Part shown: piece after piece, positions 1 through 10,846 of the stretch
Numbering within the stretch: position 1 is the stretch's first letter
How the letters are laid out: the number at the start of each line of letters is the position of its first letter
DNA from: Circinella minor
Taxonomy: Eukaryota > Mucoromycota > Mucoromycetes > Mucorales > Lichtheimiaceae
Direction of reading: 5' to 3'
Assembly (NCBI GenBank): GCA_016758965.1
Contig: JAEPRB010000298.1
Location: 1-44,670, forward strand
DNA: 44,670 nt
Position numbers and translations under genes: made by a program
The notes under the pieces: generated by a model
Databases searched by the model: none
The model's input: the letters and a program-made list of their open reading frames with translations, nothing else
What the model was told of the DNA's origin: nothing

Positions 1-147
1 AAAAAAAATTACATCATCAGGCTTAATGGATTTGAATGTGTTTAATTGGTTGCTGAGCAAGAAAGCAGCAGAAATAAGTAGCAGCCAATGGGGATTGAGG
101 TTTAGAGGCGCACAATTCAAGTTTTCGACCGAAAATTGTGTTGCCAT
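1..147 (-). CDS. Possible N-terminus of a gene running off the window
   Basis: An open frame of 49 codons starts at an ATG (147-145, context AACCATGGC, a good eukaryotic start context) and runs off the left edge without a stop. It begins MATQFSVENLNC and has a hydrophobic run (WLLLISAAFLL) at about residues 22-32, which could be a membrane segment. A donor-like GATGAT|GTAATT lies near position 10, so the first exon may end there. The product is not recognised. The alternative is a chance open frame; only the start context and composition favour a gene. Confidence 0.3.
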   Translation of the reverse strand, partial: MATQFSVENLNCAPLNLNPHWLLLISAAFLLSNQLNTFKSIKPDDVIFF

Positions 148-3100
148 GGTTATAGTTATTGAAGTTGTTTCCAAGCTATTCTTTTCTCCTCACTTATCAT
201 GTTGAGGTAAGATCAAACTAGTTCTGGAAGATCTATCATGTGATACACATAACAATTGTATTTCGCTTACACTCACACATCCTCGTTTGCCCTTTCTTCT
301 TTCTTTCTTCTGACTCCGAGTTTAACAGATTACTCAATGACAGTTGAGAAAAAAAAAAGAGTGAGAAAAAGACAGTGTGTGTATTGGAAATTACAGTTAG
401 TTTCTGTTGTACACCAGTCATCCCGGAAAAGAGGATTAACAAGGAAAGAAATCTTTTGTTCACTCCGCTTCTTTTCATTCTCTCGCTCTTATATTTAAGA
501 AACTCTCACATCTGTATATATTAAAGAAACTCCATCCATTTTAATTGTCTAGTCATACATCTTTTAGTAATTCATTTATTTGCTGAGCAAATCATCACAC
601 ACCAAAAAAAAAGGCACCATCGCGTTCTCCACACCCCCCCCCCACTGACATGCTCTCCGAGCTACTTTGACAAAAAGAAACAGGATATCATACGTGGGAC
701 GAATGAAATGAAAATGAGCCACTTTTCGAAATTGACCCATTTGAGCAAAGTTAAGCCATGCTAAGCAAATTTAGGTCACTCATTTCTAAAAATGGGATGA
801 TAAGTTTTCGCCAAGATATGTCAAAATTATAAGAGTAAATAGGCTCCATGGCCATAACTCGATTGATTTTATATTTTCTATGCTGTAAGAAGAAGAAGAA
901 AAAGAGAAGTGTAAGCACAATATAAAGGTTTCGACAAATAATGTATATTCCAACTTCTAAAATAAAATAAAAAGTAAAGGCGCTTTTGTAATAAATTAAG
1001 AGACTACATATTTTTACTAATATACTGTACTACAAAGAATAATAATATCACTATGCATGACGAAGAAGAATACTATTATTAGTATGCTTTTTTACTTTAG
1101 TCATTATAGTGAGATTTGATTAAATATGATATATATATTACAACATCAAAATGATCTGCTTCAGGAAGAACCATAAAAATAGGAAGAAAGAATATACAAA
1201 GTAGATAAGAAGAATACACAGGGAAAAACAATGAAATATGTTTCTCAAAAGAATGCTATATATATTGAATGCTATCGGTTCACCAGACTTCTAGTTACAA
1301 ACACATCATCATAGGGCGCAATGAAAGTGATCATTTTCAAGAGTTGTGTATATGATTCGAACGACTAAAGATGCTGAAGAGTTTTGCTGTTCATAAAATG
1401 AGTTTGTTACAATAACAGTTACAAGTGACTCAAATGATGGCTTCAACCTTCCATCAGTTGTAGCATAATTTTTCGACATTGTACAATATGGGTAGATATC
1501 TTTATAGGATGACGAATGCAGTTAAATCATTTCACCGTAATGTGTACCGAGATATTATCCATCACTTGACTCTTTTTTTAGCACTTCCATAGGTGATCAA
1601 CTATATCTGCTCAAATGAACGTACTCTTACTAATTATGAATAGTATACAGTACCCGCTACATACAACCGTACACTACTATCACTACCATAAATAAAGCAT
1701 CAGGGAAGAAAATATCAACAATGGCTGCCTACACAATGTTATTAAGGTTATTATTCCCTTTTATTTCAAAGGTCAGCAGCACGAGCAACATTCATCAAAT
1801 GAAATAAAGAAAGAACGAACAAAAAACCGGGCAGCTGCATAATTCAATGAAGTTTTGGAATTATCCAGTCAAAGTCCCATCAGTGGTGCCAACTGCTTCA
1901 AACTATAGTATGTAGATGAGGGAGTTCAAAACAAGCGTGTGAACCAAGACTTACTGCGAAGAGATCAACTAGCACAAAGAACGGTAAAGTAAATCGGGGA
2001 AACAATGTTTCCTTTCCAGTGGCCAATTCAACTTCCAGAGCTGTACAGTACATAAAGTATACGCCATAATAGAGGGAGAAGGAGAGAGAGAAGGAGAATG
2101 TATGTGTGCATATGTGTACGTACTGATCTACAATGCAGTTGCTTTTATCTGCAGTCTATGGTCAACAAAACTCTTTTTAAACAGTGACTTCAATCGAATA
2201 AGACGACCCAAATTTTTATTATACATAGGTCCCTGTTTTTTTGAAGAAAAAAAAAGTACGACACATAAACCTTTTTTTTTAAACTCGCTTTTTCTTTATG
2301 GTCCATCCATTACAGTATTTTATATATTAAATAGAATATGCATCAAAGGAATTATTAAAGGATTAGATAAACATACATTTTGACTACAGGAAATGGTTAA
2401 TTACTATTATATTACCCGCGCTGCAAGTTGATTTATTTTACCACCTGCCTTCTTCTTTACATCCTTTTCTCCCCTCTCCCTTTACTCCGTCTTTCTGAGA
2501 GTAAAGGGACCCTGACCAAAAAAAAAACTCTATCATCGGCTTTTTTATGGTAGACTGCTTATTTGATAATGAAATAGTAATATTAACAATTGGAGAAAGT
2601 CATTAAACTAGATTAGATTATTTGAGAATTACCATAATGGCCAGTGATCCGTATTATTTTATCAATCACCGATTTAAAGTCCAAGGAATGAGGCTGAAAT
2701 CTTTTTATAATAACAATTTTGTTATTGTTGTTCTTTTTCACACGTGCATAAACAAATATTATACAAACAGTTGTATCATTAAAAAGAGTTACGTTTTTCC
2801 AAGTCAGTTTCTTTTGGGGGGGCTCTTTTATTTGCATTCAGCTTACATGAAGAAAAAACCAGCAAATATAAAGATACTGTGGGAGAGGAAGAAAGGGAGA
2901 AACTTGTGAACGATTAGAATAAAAAAAAATATGCAAACTATCAATCCATTAATCCATGATCTTGTCCCGTGTAATGTTGTATTCCCAAACTTTTTTTTTT
3001 ATAAATAAGAAACTTTTTTGGTTATAACAACCCTACTATTTAAATGAAGTACTACTTAGTTTACTACTATCTGAATGTCTTCTGCGCAGTACTCAGCATG

Positions 3101-4429
3101 ATATTAGTTAAATTAAAAAAATAAGTTTCCTGTCTGTTCTGTGAGTTTTCTCAAGTACTTTTCGTATTAAAAAAAGGGGCGTTAACTATTATTGTTACTA
3201 GATGTTTATCATCAATATATTAGAGTACTCTCGTTCCCAACAAAAAAGTCGATGCCATTTTTAGTAGTAATTTCTTAAAAAATAATATGGACCTATCAGT
3301 ATAGTAATGTGATGTTGCATAATAAAATTAAATATTGACAAATACTATAAGAAGAGAAAAAATAGGGGATAATGATGATCGAGTACAACGGGACTTGTGC
3401 AGAAGTTGTAATGTACACTGTTACTTGCTGGTATATAAAAGTATATACATGCTATCTTTTACGGTATCAATAACCATGATGGTGTTTTTTTTTCAAACGA
3501 GCTTTACATTTATTATTGAAACAGAAAGTAAAAAAAAAAAATTGTTGTTAAATAAGTAAAATTATCATCATATAACCGAAAAGTTGAACAAAACGATGAC
3601 AACATATATTATAGCGTAATAGCTCTAGATAAGAGTAATCTGAGTTCAATTTGGTGTCTTGTTGTTAATGCTGGTAAAGGATTAGGACAAAACTCAATTT
3701 ATATTATTTTAACTTTTAAAAATAATTTCTTCCAATATTCACAACGTTGTTTTGCATGTAGTAGCACATTGTTTTTACTGGAGTAACGACGAAAACAAAG
3801 CCAGCACAAAAAAAACTTACTAAATTGCGACTTTTGTTTTTTTAAGAAAGAATAGACAAATCATTATTAGTAGCTGTATTATTTAATTCTACTCAAAAAA
3901 GAAATTATTATTTTCGCTGCATTGCTGCTAAATAAAAGAGAAATATATCGCAACAAATTTATTTACCATCGTTACGATAAATATGTGTGTTCCTGTGGTG
4001 TAACTTCACAACCAAACGTATTGTTTGAATAATGTGTGATCTCATGATGCATTAATGGTTTAGTAATTAAACCATATTTAATTTAACAACACTTTAGAAG
4101 AGAAAAAGATACAAGGTTTACAACAAGTAATGTCGCAGCCAGTAGAAATCAAAAGCCGTGTTTTTTGAAATCCTGTCACATTTTTTTTATATATAGGTGT
4201 CGCTTTCTCTTTTTAGAGGCAACATCTACGAATGTTGAGCTAAGCTTTCTAATAAAAACCATTCCGAACATTATTTTTACGTCTTTATGATTTGTCTGTA
4301 AATAAATAAATAAAAATAATAATCTTTTTTATACTTACATATAGGTAGTTGTTTTTTACCTGTCGTGCCTATAAGTTTTACAGGCTCTCTTTTCTACGAC
4401 ACTTATCTAAGCACCTATGTACAGTAAAT
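148..4429. other. Gene-free AT-rich region
   Basis: No exon chain or recognisable protein was found on either strand. The short open frames here (for example at 236-498, 2102-2383, 2613-2909 and 3335-3559) have low-complexity or hydrophobic AT-driven translations with no family resemblance. The stretch is full of A and T homopolymers and a C run near 641. It may hold the upstream region of the minus-strand gene at the left edge. Confidence 0.6.
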
Positions 4430-5054
4430 AAGAAACGATTCCAATAAAGCACTCTAATTTTACATTATTACATGCTTCACAAATTCTTGCCGATAAAGTC
4501 ATCTCCTTTTGTAAAAATCGTTGAAATTTAATCTTGCTCTTTGCAACAGATTAAAATTGCTCTATTGGATTGAACGCAGGAGAATATAAAGGAAGATATC
4601 GCATCGATATTAAAGATACTCAGAATTGTGAATTGGGATGTTGTTCATAATTCAATAATGGTCTCTCATATGCAGATGCTTATTCATTTTATCTAATGCT
4701 TCTTTCAAAAAGCTTATGTAGTGACCTGTAACAGTTTCAGTTCTCAGAATTCCATATTCTTGACTATCTTTTCTCTTCTGTCTAGGAGTAAGTATTCTCA
4801 CACTAACTTTGATTAATCCTGAGGCAGAGATGGTACCCAATACCGTGGTGGATTTCGGTCTTGGATTTGGACCCCGTGTTACGGGGAATACCACTTCTTG
4901 GTCTTCAATAATATTAACATCAGATCGATCACTTACGTAGAAATGAAAACCCGGACCCGTTTGAATCAAATGAATTTATGGAATCGACTAACGTGGGATC
5001 ATCAATGTCATCATCAGCTACGCTATGGTCACTATCAATATCCAGAGGCTCCAT
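4430..5054 (-). pseudogene. Decayed IS630/Tc1-type DDE transposase
   Basis: Minus-strand translation gives blocks typical of the IS630/Tc1 (DDE_3) transposases of fungi: a start-like MEPLDIDSDHSVADDD at about 5054, then in another frame the central block with TTVLGTISASGLIKVSVR and TGHYISFLKEALDKMNKH, and further downstream the C-terminal hallmark LPLYSPAFNPIEQF followed by an in-frame stop where a Trp is usual, then SVAKSKIKFQRFLQKEMTLS. The frame changes near 4960, and stops interrupt it after RDHY (about 4652) and after NPIEQF (about 4570). The region with the second catalytic Asp is not intact. The element is therefore dead. I could not define its terminal inverted repeats. Confidence 0.75.
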
Positions 5055-5260
5055 AGCTGGAGAATAAAAACAGGTAGCAATAAAGAAAATGTAAGAAAAA
5101 ATGAGGTAATGAATAATTTTATGAGGTTTGCAGAAAGCTTTCTTTTATACTTAACCGTTAACTAAATAGATCATTTTCAGAACAGCCATTTTTATCAATG
5201 ATTACTTTTTATCAATGACCATTTTATCACTAAAAATAAAGGTAGGAAAAGAGAGAGAAA

Positions 5261-5500
5261 AAGCCAATAATGAGATCTCAAAAGAACAAAATTTAATTGT
5301 AGTCAATTAAAACAAAATATTCTTTCTATTTATATATGAAATCCCCAACATCTTCAGCAGGATGTATCAATTATATCTAGTCTTTCGATTTGTATGTTTC
5401 TGAGAATTGTGATAATAAAGGAAATGATTTTTAAAATTAGATTTTGTGCGGTTGACGACATAATTCGCCTACACAGCTGTTATTTATTATCCACTCTTTT
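5261..5500. repeat. Dispersed repeat, copy A
   Basis: This stretch matches 43605-43850 on the same strand. Shared blocks include CAAAAGAACAA, TTCTATTTATAT, GCGGTTGACGA and CAGCTGTTAT, in the same order and at similar spacing. Divergence and small indels are considerable, so it is an old repeat. It lies just upstream (5' side) of the decayed transposase and could be part of that element. The open frame over it (5394-5732) has no family resemblance and is not retained in copy B. Confidence 0.55.
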
Positions 5501-6619
5501 GTGTATAACTCTCGACCCATTTGTAGCACAAGGAAATGACCACATGCCCATTTGCAAAGGTTATTGTAGTCTTCCATCTATTATCATTTTTAAAGACCGC
5601 GGACGTCCATCAGATTACTGTAATAGCATCGGACATACCTGTGATTTATATCTTTTACTTTTAAGCAATAAAATACGTATGTGTGGCATAAAAAAAGGAA
5701 ACAAGATAAATGGTGTGCGTACAATCATTTAGTATAAATGTTTGATTTAATTATAAGTATATGATACAATGAAAGCAAAGAATAATGGTTAATTCCACTA
5801 CCGTAGAAACATTCCCGCTTAACAAAATTGTAAAAAAAAAATTATTGGCTGAAGATTTATTGAGAAAAACAAAGAGTTACTTTGAATACTAGTTTTTGTC
5901 TGTTGTTATTCAATATAATAATTGTATAGTAGAAGAAAAGTGTTTGATTGTTTTTGTTACTATCAACAAATATTATGAAAACTTTTCTACAGTATTATTG
6001 GTGATATACGTACATGTTACATATAAAAATTATGATACATATATAAATAGCTTTTACTTGATTTCGTTGCTAATCAATAGTAATACTCGAGATACTTTAT
6101 ATTTATTACTCGATAAATGTTTAATAATAATAATAATAGCGCATATTCTACTAACGATACGTAGAAATGATAAAAGAGATACTATTGCAAGGAATTATTC
6201 AAATAACATAATATTCCATGATGGTTGTTACATAAAAACTGGTTTTTGCCTTATAAATATTTGTTTATGGGACATGTTTTTTAATAGTAATTGGAATGCA
6301 CACACTGATTTTAAAAGATAATCAATTGCAGTAACATCTCAAAACAAATTATTTGTATGAGAAAAATTATTATTCAACCTGAGTGCTTGGTTTTATAATC
6401 ACATCTATACTACATACGCAAAAACAGAAAGATGTATATCAAAGTATATACTTAACTTGACAAAATATATCCGTTTAACATGCATTGAACATTTTTTCAT
6501 ACATACACATACATAAATACTTTTATTACAATATTACAACTATTAACAGCAGTCTATAGTTATAAATGCTATTAATCGTATTGTGCTAAGTTTCCTTGCT
6601 GAGTATATAGGGGTACCTT
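5501..6619. other. Gene-free AT-rich spacer
   Basis: No supported gene. An open frame of 141 codons at 5896-6321 is rich in Ile, Leu, Asn and Tyr, as expected from AT-rich DNA, and resembles no family I know. Confidence 0.5.
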
Positions 6620-6621
6620 TA

Positions 6622-6763
6622 ATTTTGAAGTACTGCAAATGCAGTACTTTTTTGCAGTAGTAGTCGGACAACATTGGAAAATATCCGCACAACTGACCGG
6701 ATTTACCGAACATTACTAACTATAAAAGGTGCTTTGCGGTACTGCTTGCGGTAGTTTGCAGTA
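6622..6763 (+). repeat. Left terminal inverted repeat
   Basis: 142 bp, inverted match to 7938-8079 with mismatches only at 6628, at the T of CATTGG and at one G of TTTGCGGTA. It contains an internal hairpin (AGTACTGC-AAAT-GCAGTACT, 6629-6648) and, at its inner edge, direct TTTGC(A/G)GTA repeats that continue past the matched part to about 6773. Confidence 0.9.
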
Positions 6764-7937
6764 GTTTGCAGTATTAAATCATTTTTGCAGTACTACTATT
6801 CTTGCGGTAGTTTACATATGTGCTTAAGAAAAAAAGAAAAAATAATTACTATCAACTGTTTCTCGTCATTTTCGATCATTATATTTGAACCCTTTTTTTG
6901 GCCAGCAATAATAACTATATTGAGTGTTTCTTTGCTATCGCCTTGGTTTAAAATAGCTTGATTTTAAATAGTACATTATATATATTATTTTGTTGTTCCC
7001 AATTTGTTTTAAAACATATTTAAATTAATCTTTTGATACATTTTAATTCACAAGTTATTAGTTCTAGAGTCACTATATTATTGCTGCCTTAAATGCATAT
7101 ATGGAGCAGTATACAGTACAATACTGACATTACTAATATCATTATTAATTAAATAAAGAGTTATGTTGCTATATATGATGAAAAAGAGTCTCAATATATA
7201 AAGTTGCATAAAACAAAAGAAGCGCCAAAAAAAAAATCAAAGTCTTAAAGCAAAACCTTTCTTTTTACTGGATTCAATCATTTAACTATTCAATAAGGCA
7301 ATGGATTATGCAAACGCTCTACCTATTAAGCCATTTGAACCTTTGACTTTAATTAATTATATCAGATCATTGACACCGGACTTCTTTTCTCATGTTTCTC
7401 CTTTTGTTGTTTAATAACATTTCCTCTTTAATAAATGGAATTCTAAAAACATAAGAAGAAAACAAACTTTTTGCTTAATAAAATACTTTGTCTACATATA
7501 ATATAAAAGTACATAGTAGATGTATTCAATTATATCTATATTTGTGTGTATGTTTTCTAGAAGCTAATTAATTTGATAATAATAAGAGCCTTAAAGCTGG
7601 TGAGCATATCACAATAGTATAAAAAAAAAGGCGGGGTTACTTCTAACGATTTTAGTGGTTGTGTCACTTTCTTTTTTTATGTAGTATATAGCTGAATAGT
7701 ATTTTTCAAAAAAGTAACTTCATAATATACAATGTATTTGCTGAACTGATAAAGATCAAAATTTAAGAGATTGATATTAAATATTAAGTTCTTGATTTAT
7801 TAAATGTATATTATTCATAAATTTATGATTCCATAACTATTTAAAAAAATACTGCAATCATACTATACAAAAACAAGTGTAATATATAATTTTATAGAAA
7901 TCATTACTGCAAACAACTACTGCAAAGTACAGCAAAG

Positions 7938-8079
7938 TACTGCAAACTACCGCAAGCAGTACTGCAAAGCACCTTTTATAGTTAGTAATGTTCGGTAAAT
8001 CCGGTCAGTTGTGCGGATATTTTCCAGTGTTGTCCGACTACTACTGCAAAAAAGTACTGCATTTGCAGTACTGCAAAAT
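7938..8079 (-). repeat. Right terminal inverted repeat
   Basis: Inverted partner of 6622-6763. Inside it (about 7907-7937) lie extra TACTGCAAA/TACAGCAAA units, so the number of subterminal repeats differs between the two ends. A chance open frame of 66 codons crosses this repeat and is not a gene. Confidence 0.9.
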
Positions 8080-8292
8080 TACCCAAGTCCAGTATATAGA
8101 ATGTCTCAACATGTTCATCATTGGATCAGTGTCAGCTGCTATATTTTCATTTGTAATTTGTGTGGTCATTTGGTTTGTCGTATAGCATTCTATTGCTTTA
8201 TTGTATTGTGAAGTATGACATGTGGACTTTTTTGGTAGCCAGACACTGGATGTGACTCAATTCTTTTTGGTGTTTAAGGTAGTTCGGAAGGG

Positions 8293-8478
8293 ACGAGAGA
8301 CCCGTTGGGGTATAAGATCTTTCTCGACCTTGACTCTGTTAATGTTGCAAGCTCAATTTTGGATGGAAAAGCGGTTTCGTCTGGAATTGGACTTTATGGT
8401 TTACAGCAGCCGCGTACAAAGCTTGATGATATTCATCCATACAGCATGAGCAGAATCATTATATTTCCCTTTTATTAA
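8293..8478 (+). pseudogene. Short coding-like fragment, unknown
   Basis: One frame reads RDPLGYKIFLDLDSVNVASS followed by an ordinary-looking sequence up to PRTKLDDIHPYSM and a stop at 8476-8478. Its amino-acid composition is protein-like, unlike the AT-driven frames around it, but it has no start codon and upstream frames are broken. It begins about 210 bp beyond the right end of the TIR element. It may be a scrap of an old mobile element or host gene; I do not recognise a family. Confidence 0.3.
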
Positions 8479-9784
8479 AGTCAGTAATGGATTTAGAATG
8501 CATTTCCTTTTATTTTCCATCCTTTTTCTTTCCCACTCATATTCTACTCTTATTTCTCTATAAAACTATTATGTTACTGTAAGATAACTTCATGAAAAAA
8601 AAAACAATTATAGTAAGTGTTATCACATGAGAGATGGTAACGCTAAAAATAAATAATTCTATCATATAAAATACTCTTCAACAAAGGGAAAAAAAGTCAA
8701 AAAAATCATAATGGGTGGCGGGAATAAAAGGGTCAGTGCTCAAAAATGTTACATAAGCTATGCTTCTTTAATCTTGATATGTTGACATATTCTCCAGCGT
8801 CAACACAGAATAAAATACCCTATTATTTAAAAGGTGTCATTATCATGCTTCTATATAAGTAAATATTATGCTGCTATCCATACAAATTATCAAAATGGTG
8901 GAAAGAGAAGAATAAATAACATTTATTAATAAAATTTTAAATAATGTTGTTTTTTTTTCCTAATGATATATTTTTCTTCTTTTATTAATTTAATAACGAT
9001 ACATTAAGTGTATGATTAATTACAAAGAAAATTATAATATCAGATTTCTGAGAGATGAATAGTCGCCTCATGTTAACCCCTCAACATAAAGTTTATTGAA
9101 AATGGGTTAACAAACAATACTCTGTAAAGCCAGGGACGGCGATGAATTTAATTTCCTGGTTTTGCAAGCCATTTCCTTTTTTGGGTAGCATTCTTTAGGT
9201 GTGTAGTGATTTTCTTTGTCTTATGGCATCATTTTCGGTTCGTGTGAAAAAGCTGAAGTAAACTTTTCATTTATAGATTCATTTTTATTTATATTACACT
9301 AACCAAATAACAAATAATTAACAGTTTTATACTAGTGCTAATTTTTTTGTTATCTTTAATTCACATAATTTAAAAAAAAAACTCCAAATGAAAAAATTAG
9401 CATAAAAAAATTGGGAGCATATGACCATGATAGATACCCATAGTTCAGAGTGTTACAACAAACGTATTTATTTTCCTAAAATCTATATAAAATTCTCACG
9501 TATTTAGGGCCTTGTGTACCAATAAAATTTACCTGTCAAACATATCACAACTCTCCGCGGTATTCATGCTAAATCACTTCTCACAACTTCTTTTAAAAAA
9601 AACTCGACACTCAACAACACCCTACATTCAAACAAGAAATTACAATAAAAGATAAATTATTTGTAAATTATAGTTATGATTTATTTATTTATTTATTTAT
9701 TAAAGATAATCCTGAATCGCTAGAATATTTAAGAATAATATGTATAATAATACATTGTATTGGATTTCTTTTTTACTAGCCAGA

Positions 9785-9805
9785 ATATATATATATATAT
9801 ATATA
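9785..9805. repeat. (AT)n microsatellite
   Basis: Uninterrupted AT dinucleotide run of about 21 bases. Confidence 0.9.
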
Positions 9806-9895
9806 ATTACAGAAGTTTGTGTTGCACGAAAAAAAATAAGTGTTACAAAATAAGAGACAATGGAAAAGATATGTGTAGTATGTAATACTAATAAA

Positions 9896-9934
9896 AATAA
9901 AAATAGTAGTAGTAATAGTAGTAGTAGTAGTAGG
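9896..9934. repeat. (TAG)n-type trinucleotide tract
   Basis: About a dozen TAG/TAA units, mostly TAG, with AAT interruptions. It creates serially open frames on the other strand (runs of Leu/Thr) that are artefacts. Confidence 0.85.
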
Positions 9935-10153
9935 GAATCCAGTAAAATATAAGTGGTAGCAATAATAACAAAAAAGTATGTATAACAAAGGTTTTTAAAA
10001 TTATAACATAAAGCCATTACTGGCATTAATTAAATACATAGCAGTTGCTCCTTCTTTATATGTGTTAATTTTTTTTGTAAATTGTTATGTTATGTAAATA
10101 TACGTCCGGCGCTTTCTTTTCGTTTCTTTCTTTTTTTTTTTTGTTTATCGCGT

Positions 10154-10846
10154 TTAGAAAAATGGTAATTTGACGACCTTTTCTTCTTCCAAAAGAATAG
10201 CACTCATGACATACCAAGCTGTCAAGGAAAGAGTGAATGAAATCCAAGCACCAGCCTTCGTCAAGCCAACAACACCTGTGAGGCCACCGAGACCACCAAA
10301 GAAAAAGGTAAGGAAAACTTGAAGGAGGACGGCACGGATAATCCAAGGTTGTTTGAAAGTTCCAATAAAGAAAATAAAAGAAGGAACAGCGAAAGCAATT
10401 TGCCAAAGACCGACAACATTATGAAGTTCATGTAAGCCTGCAGCACCTTCTCCAGCGATTGCAGTCATAAAACCGGCACCAGAACTGAACATTACGCCGT
10501 ACGAAATCCAAAAACCGGCATATGTAAGCATAGTAGTAGCAGCAAAAGTGTTACCTGCGACCATTTCAAAGATACCACAGACGAATTGACCCATACCAGA
10601 GAAACCGAGAGCAACGCCCAATACACCCTGAGGGAGTTCGGTAACAATGCCAGCATTGGTGATACCAACTAAGAAAGCCCCAAGAGCGAAAGCACCGAAA
10701 CCAATAGCCATAGGATTTGATTGTTTTCTTTGATGTTCAGGAATGTTGCAAATTGGAGCTGAAGTCGAGTGAGAGTGACTAGAGTCAGAGACAGCCTTTT
10801 CGACTTCGAGAACAATGCTACCTTCTTCGGTTTTATGATTGGTCAT
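10154..10846 (-). CDS. GPR1/FUN34/YaaH (Ato) family acetate transporter
   Basis: Intronless 230-aa membrane protein of the AceTr (GPR1/FUN34/SatP) family, which moves acetate or other short monocarboxylates, and in some fungi ammonium, across the plasma membrane. After a polar N-terminus of about 45 residues the family entry motif appears as SNPMAIGFGAFALGAF (family form NPxPxGL), followed by about six hydrophobic helices: around TNAGIVTELPQGVLG, FEMVAGNTFAATTMLTY, FWISYGVMFSSGAGF, the HNVVGLWQIAFAVPSFIF segment, LLQVFLTFFFGGLGGL and the last one at SLTAWYVMSAILL. Length is normal for the family. The start is the ATG at 10846; the upstream minus strand has no in-frame extension. The C-terminal end is short (EEEKVVKLPFF). 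Substrate cannot be told from sequence. Confidence 0.93.
   Translation of the reverse strand: MTNHKTEEGSIVLEVEKAVSDSSHSHSTSAPICNIPEHQRKQSNPMAIGFGAFALGAFLVGITNAGIVTELPQGVLGVALGFSGMGQFVCGIFEMVAGNTFAATTMLTYAGFWISYGVMFSSGAGFMTAIAGEGAAGLHELHNVVGLWQIAFAVPSFIFFIGTFKQPWIIRAVLLQVFLTFFFGGLGGLTGVVGLTKAGAWISFTLSLTAWYVMSAILLEEEKVVKLPFF

Larger units (their letters stand above)
6622..8079. mobile_element. 1458-bp non-coding TIR transposon flanked by TA
   Basis: The two ends are inverted copies of each other: 6622-6763 against 7938-8079, with 3 mismatches in 142 bp by hand count. Each end starts ATTTTG(A/C)AGTACTGCA and is flanked by a TA dinucleotide (6620-6621 and 8080-8081), as expected for a Tc1/mariner-type insertion that duplicates TA. 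The interior (about 1.17 kb) has no transposase-like frame, so the element is non-autonomous. The high identity of the ends suggests fairly recent activity. The TIRs carry repeated TTTGC(A/G)GTA units. Confidence 0.85.
8479..10153. other. Gene-free region with simple repeats
   Basis: No supported gene. It contains a 9-bp inverted repeat (9071-9079 with 9104-9112), an ATTT-type run near 9680-9700, an AT microsatellite and a TAG-rich stretch. The last part is the 3' flank of the acetate-transporter-like gene. Confidence 0.6.

Noticed and set aside
1340..1375. GTTCGAATC-like B box suggesting a tRNA
   Set aside because: No A box or cloverleaf stems fit at the right distance on the minus strand.
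5896..6321. 141-codon open frame in non-coding DNA
   Set aside because: Composition (Ile, Asn, Tyr, Leu, Thr) is what AT-rich DNA gives by chance; no domain, no homologous copy, and no supported start context.
9700..10026. Minus-strand frames of 70-108 codons over the microsatellites
   Set aside because: They consist of Leu/Thr/Ile/Tyr runs encoded by the AT and TAG repeats.
10065..10446. Alternative minus-strand frames at the transporter gene
   Set aside because: They are out-of-frame shadows of the acetate-transporter-like gene.
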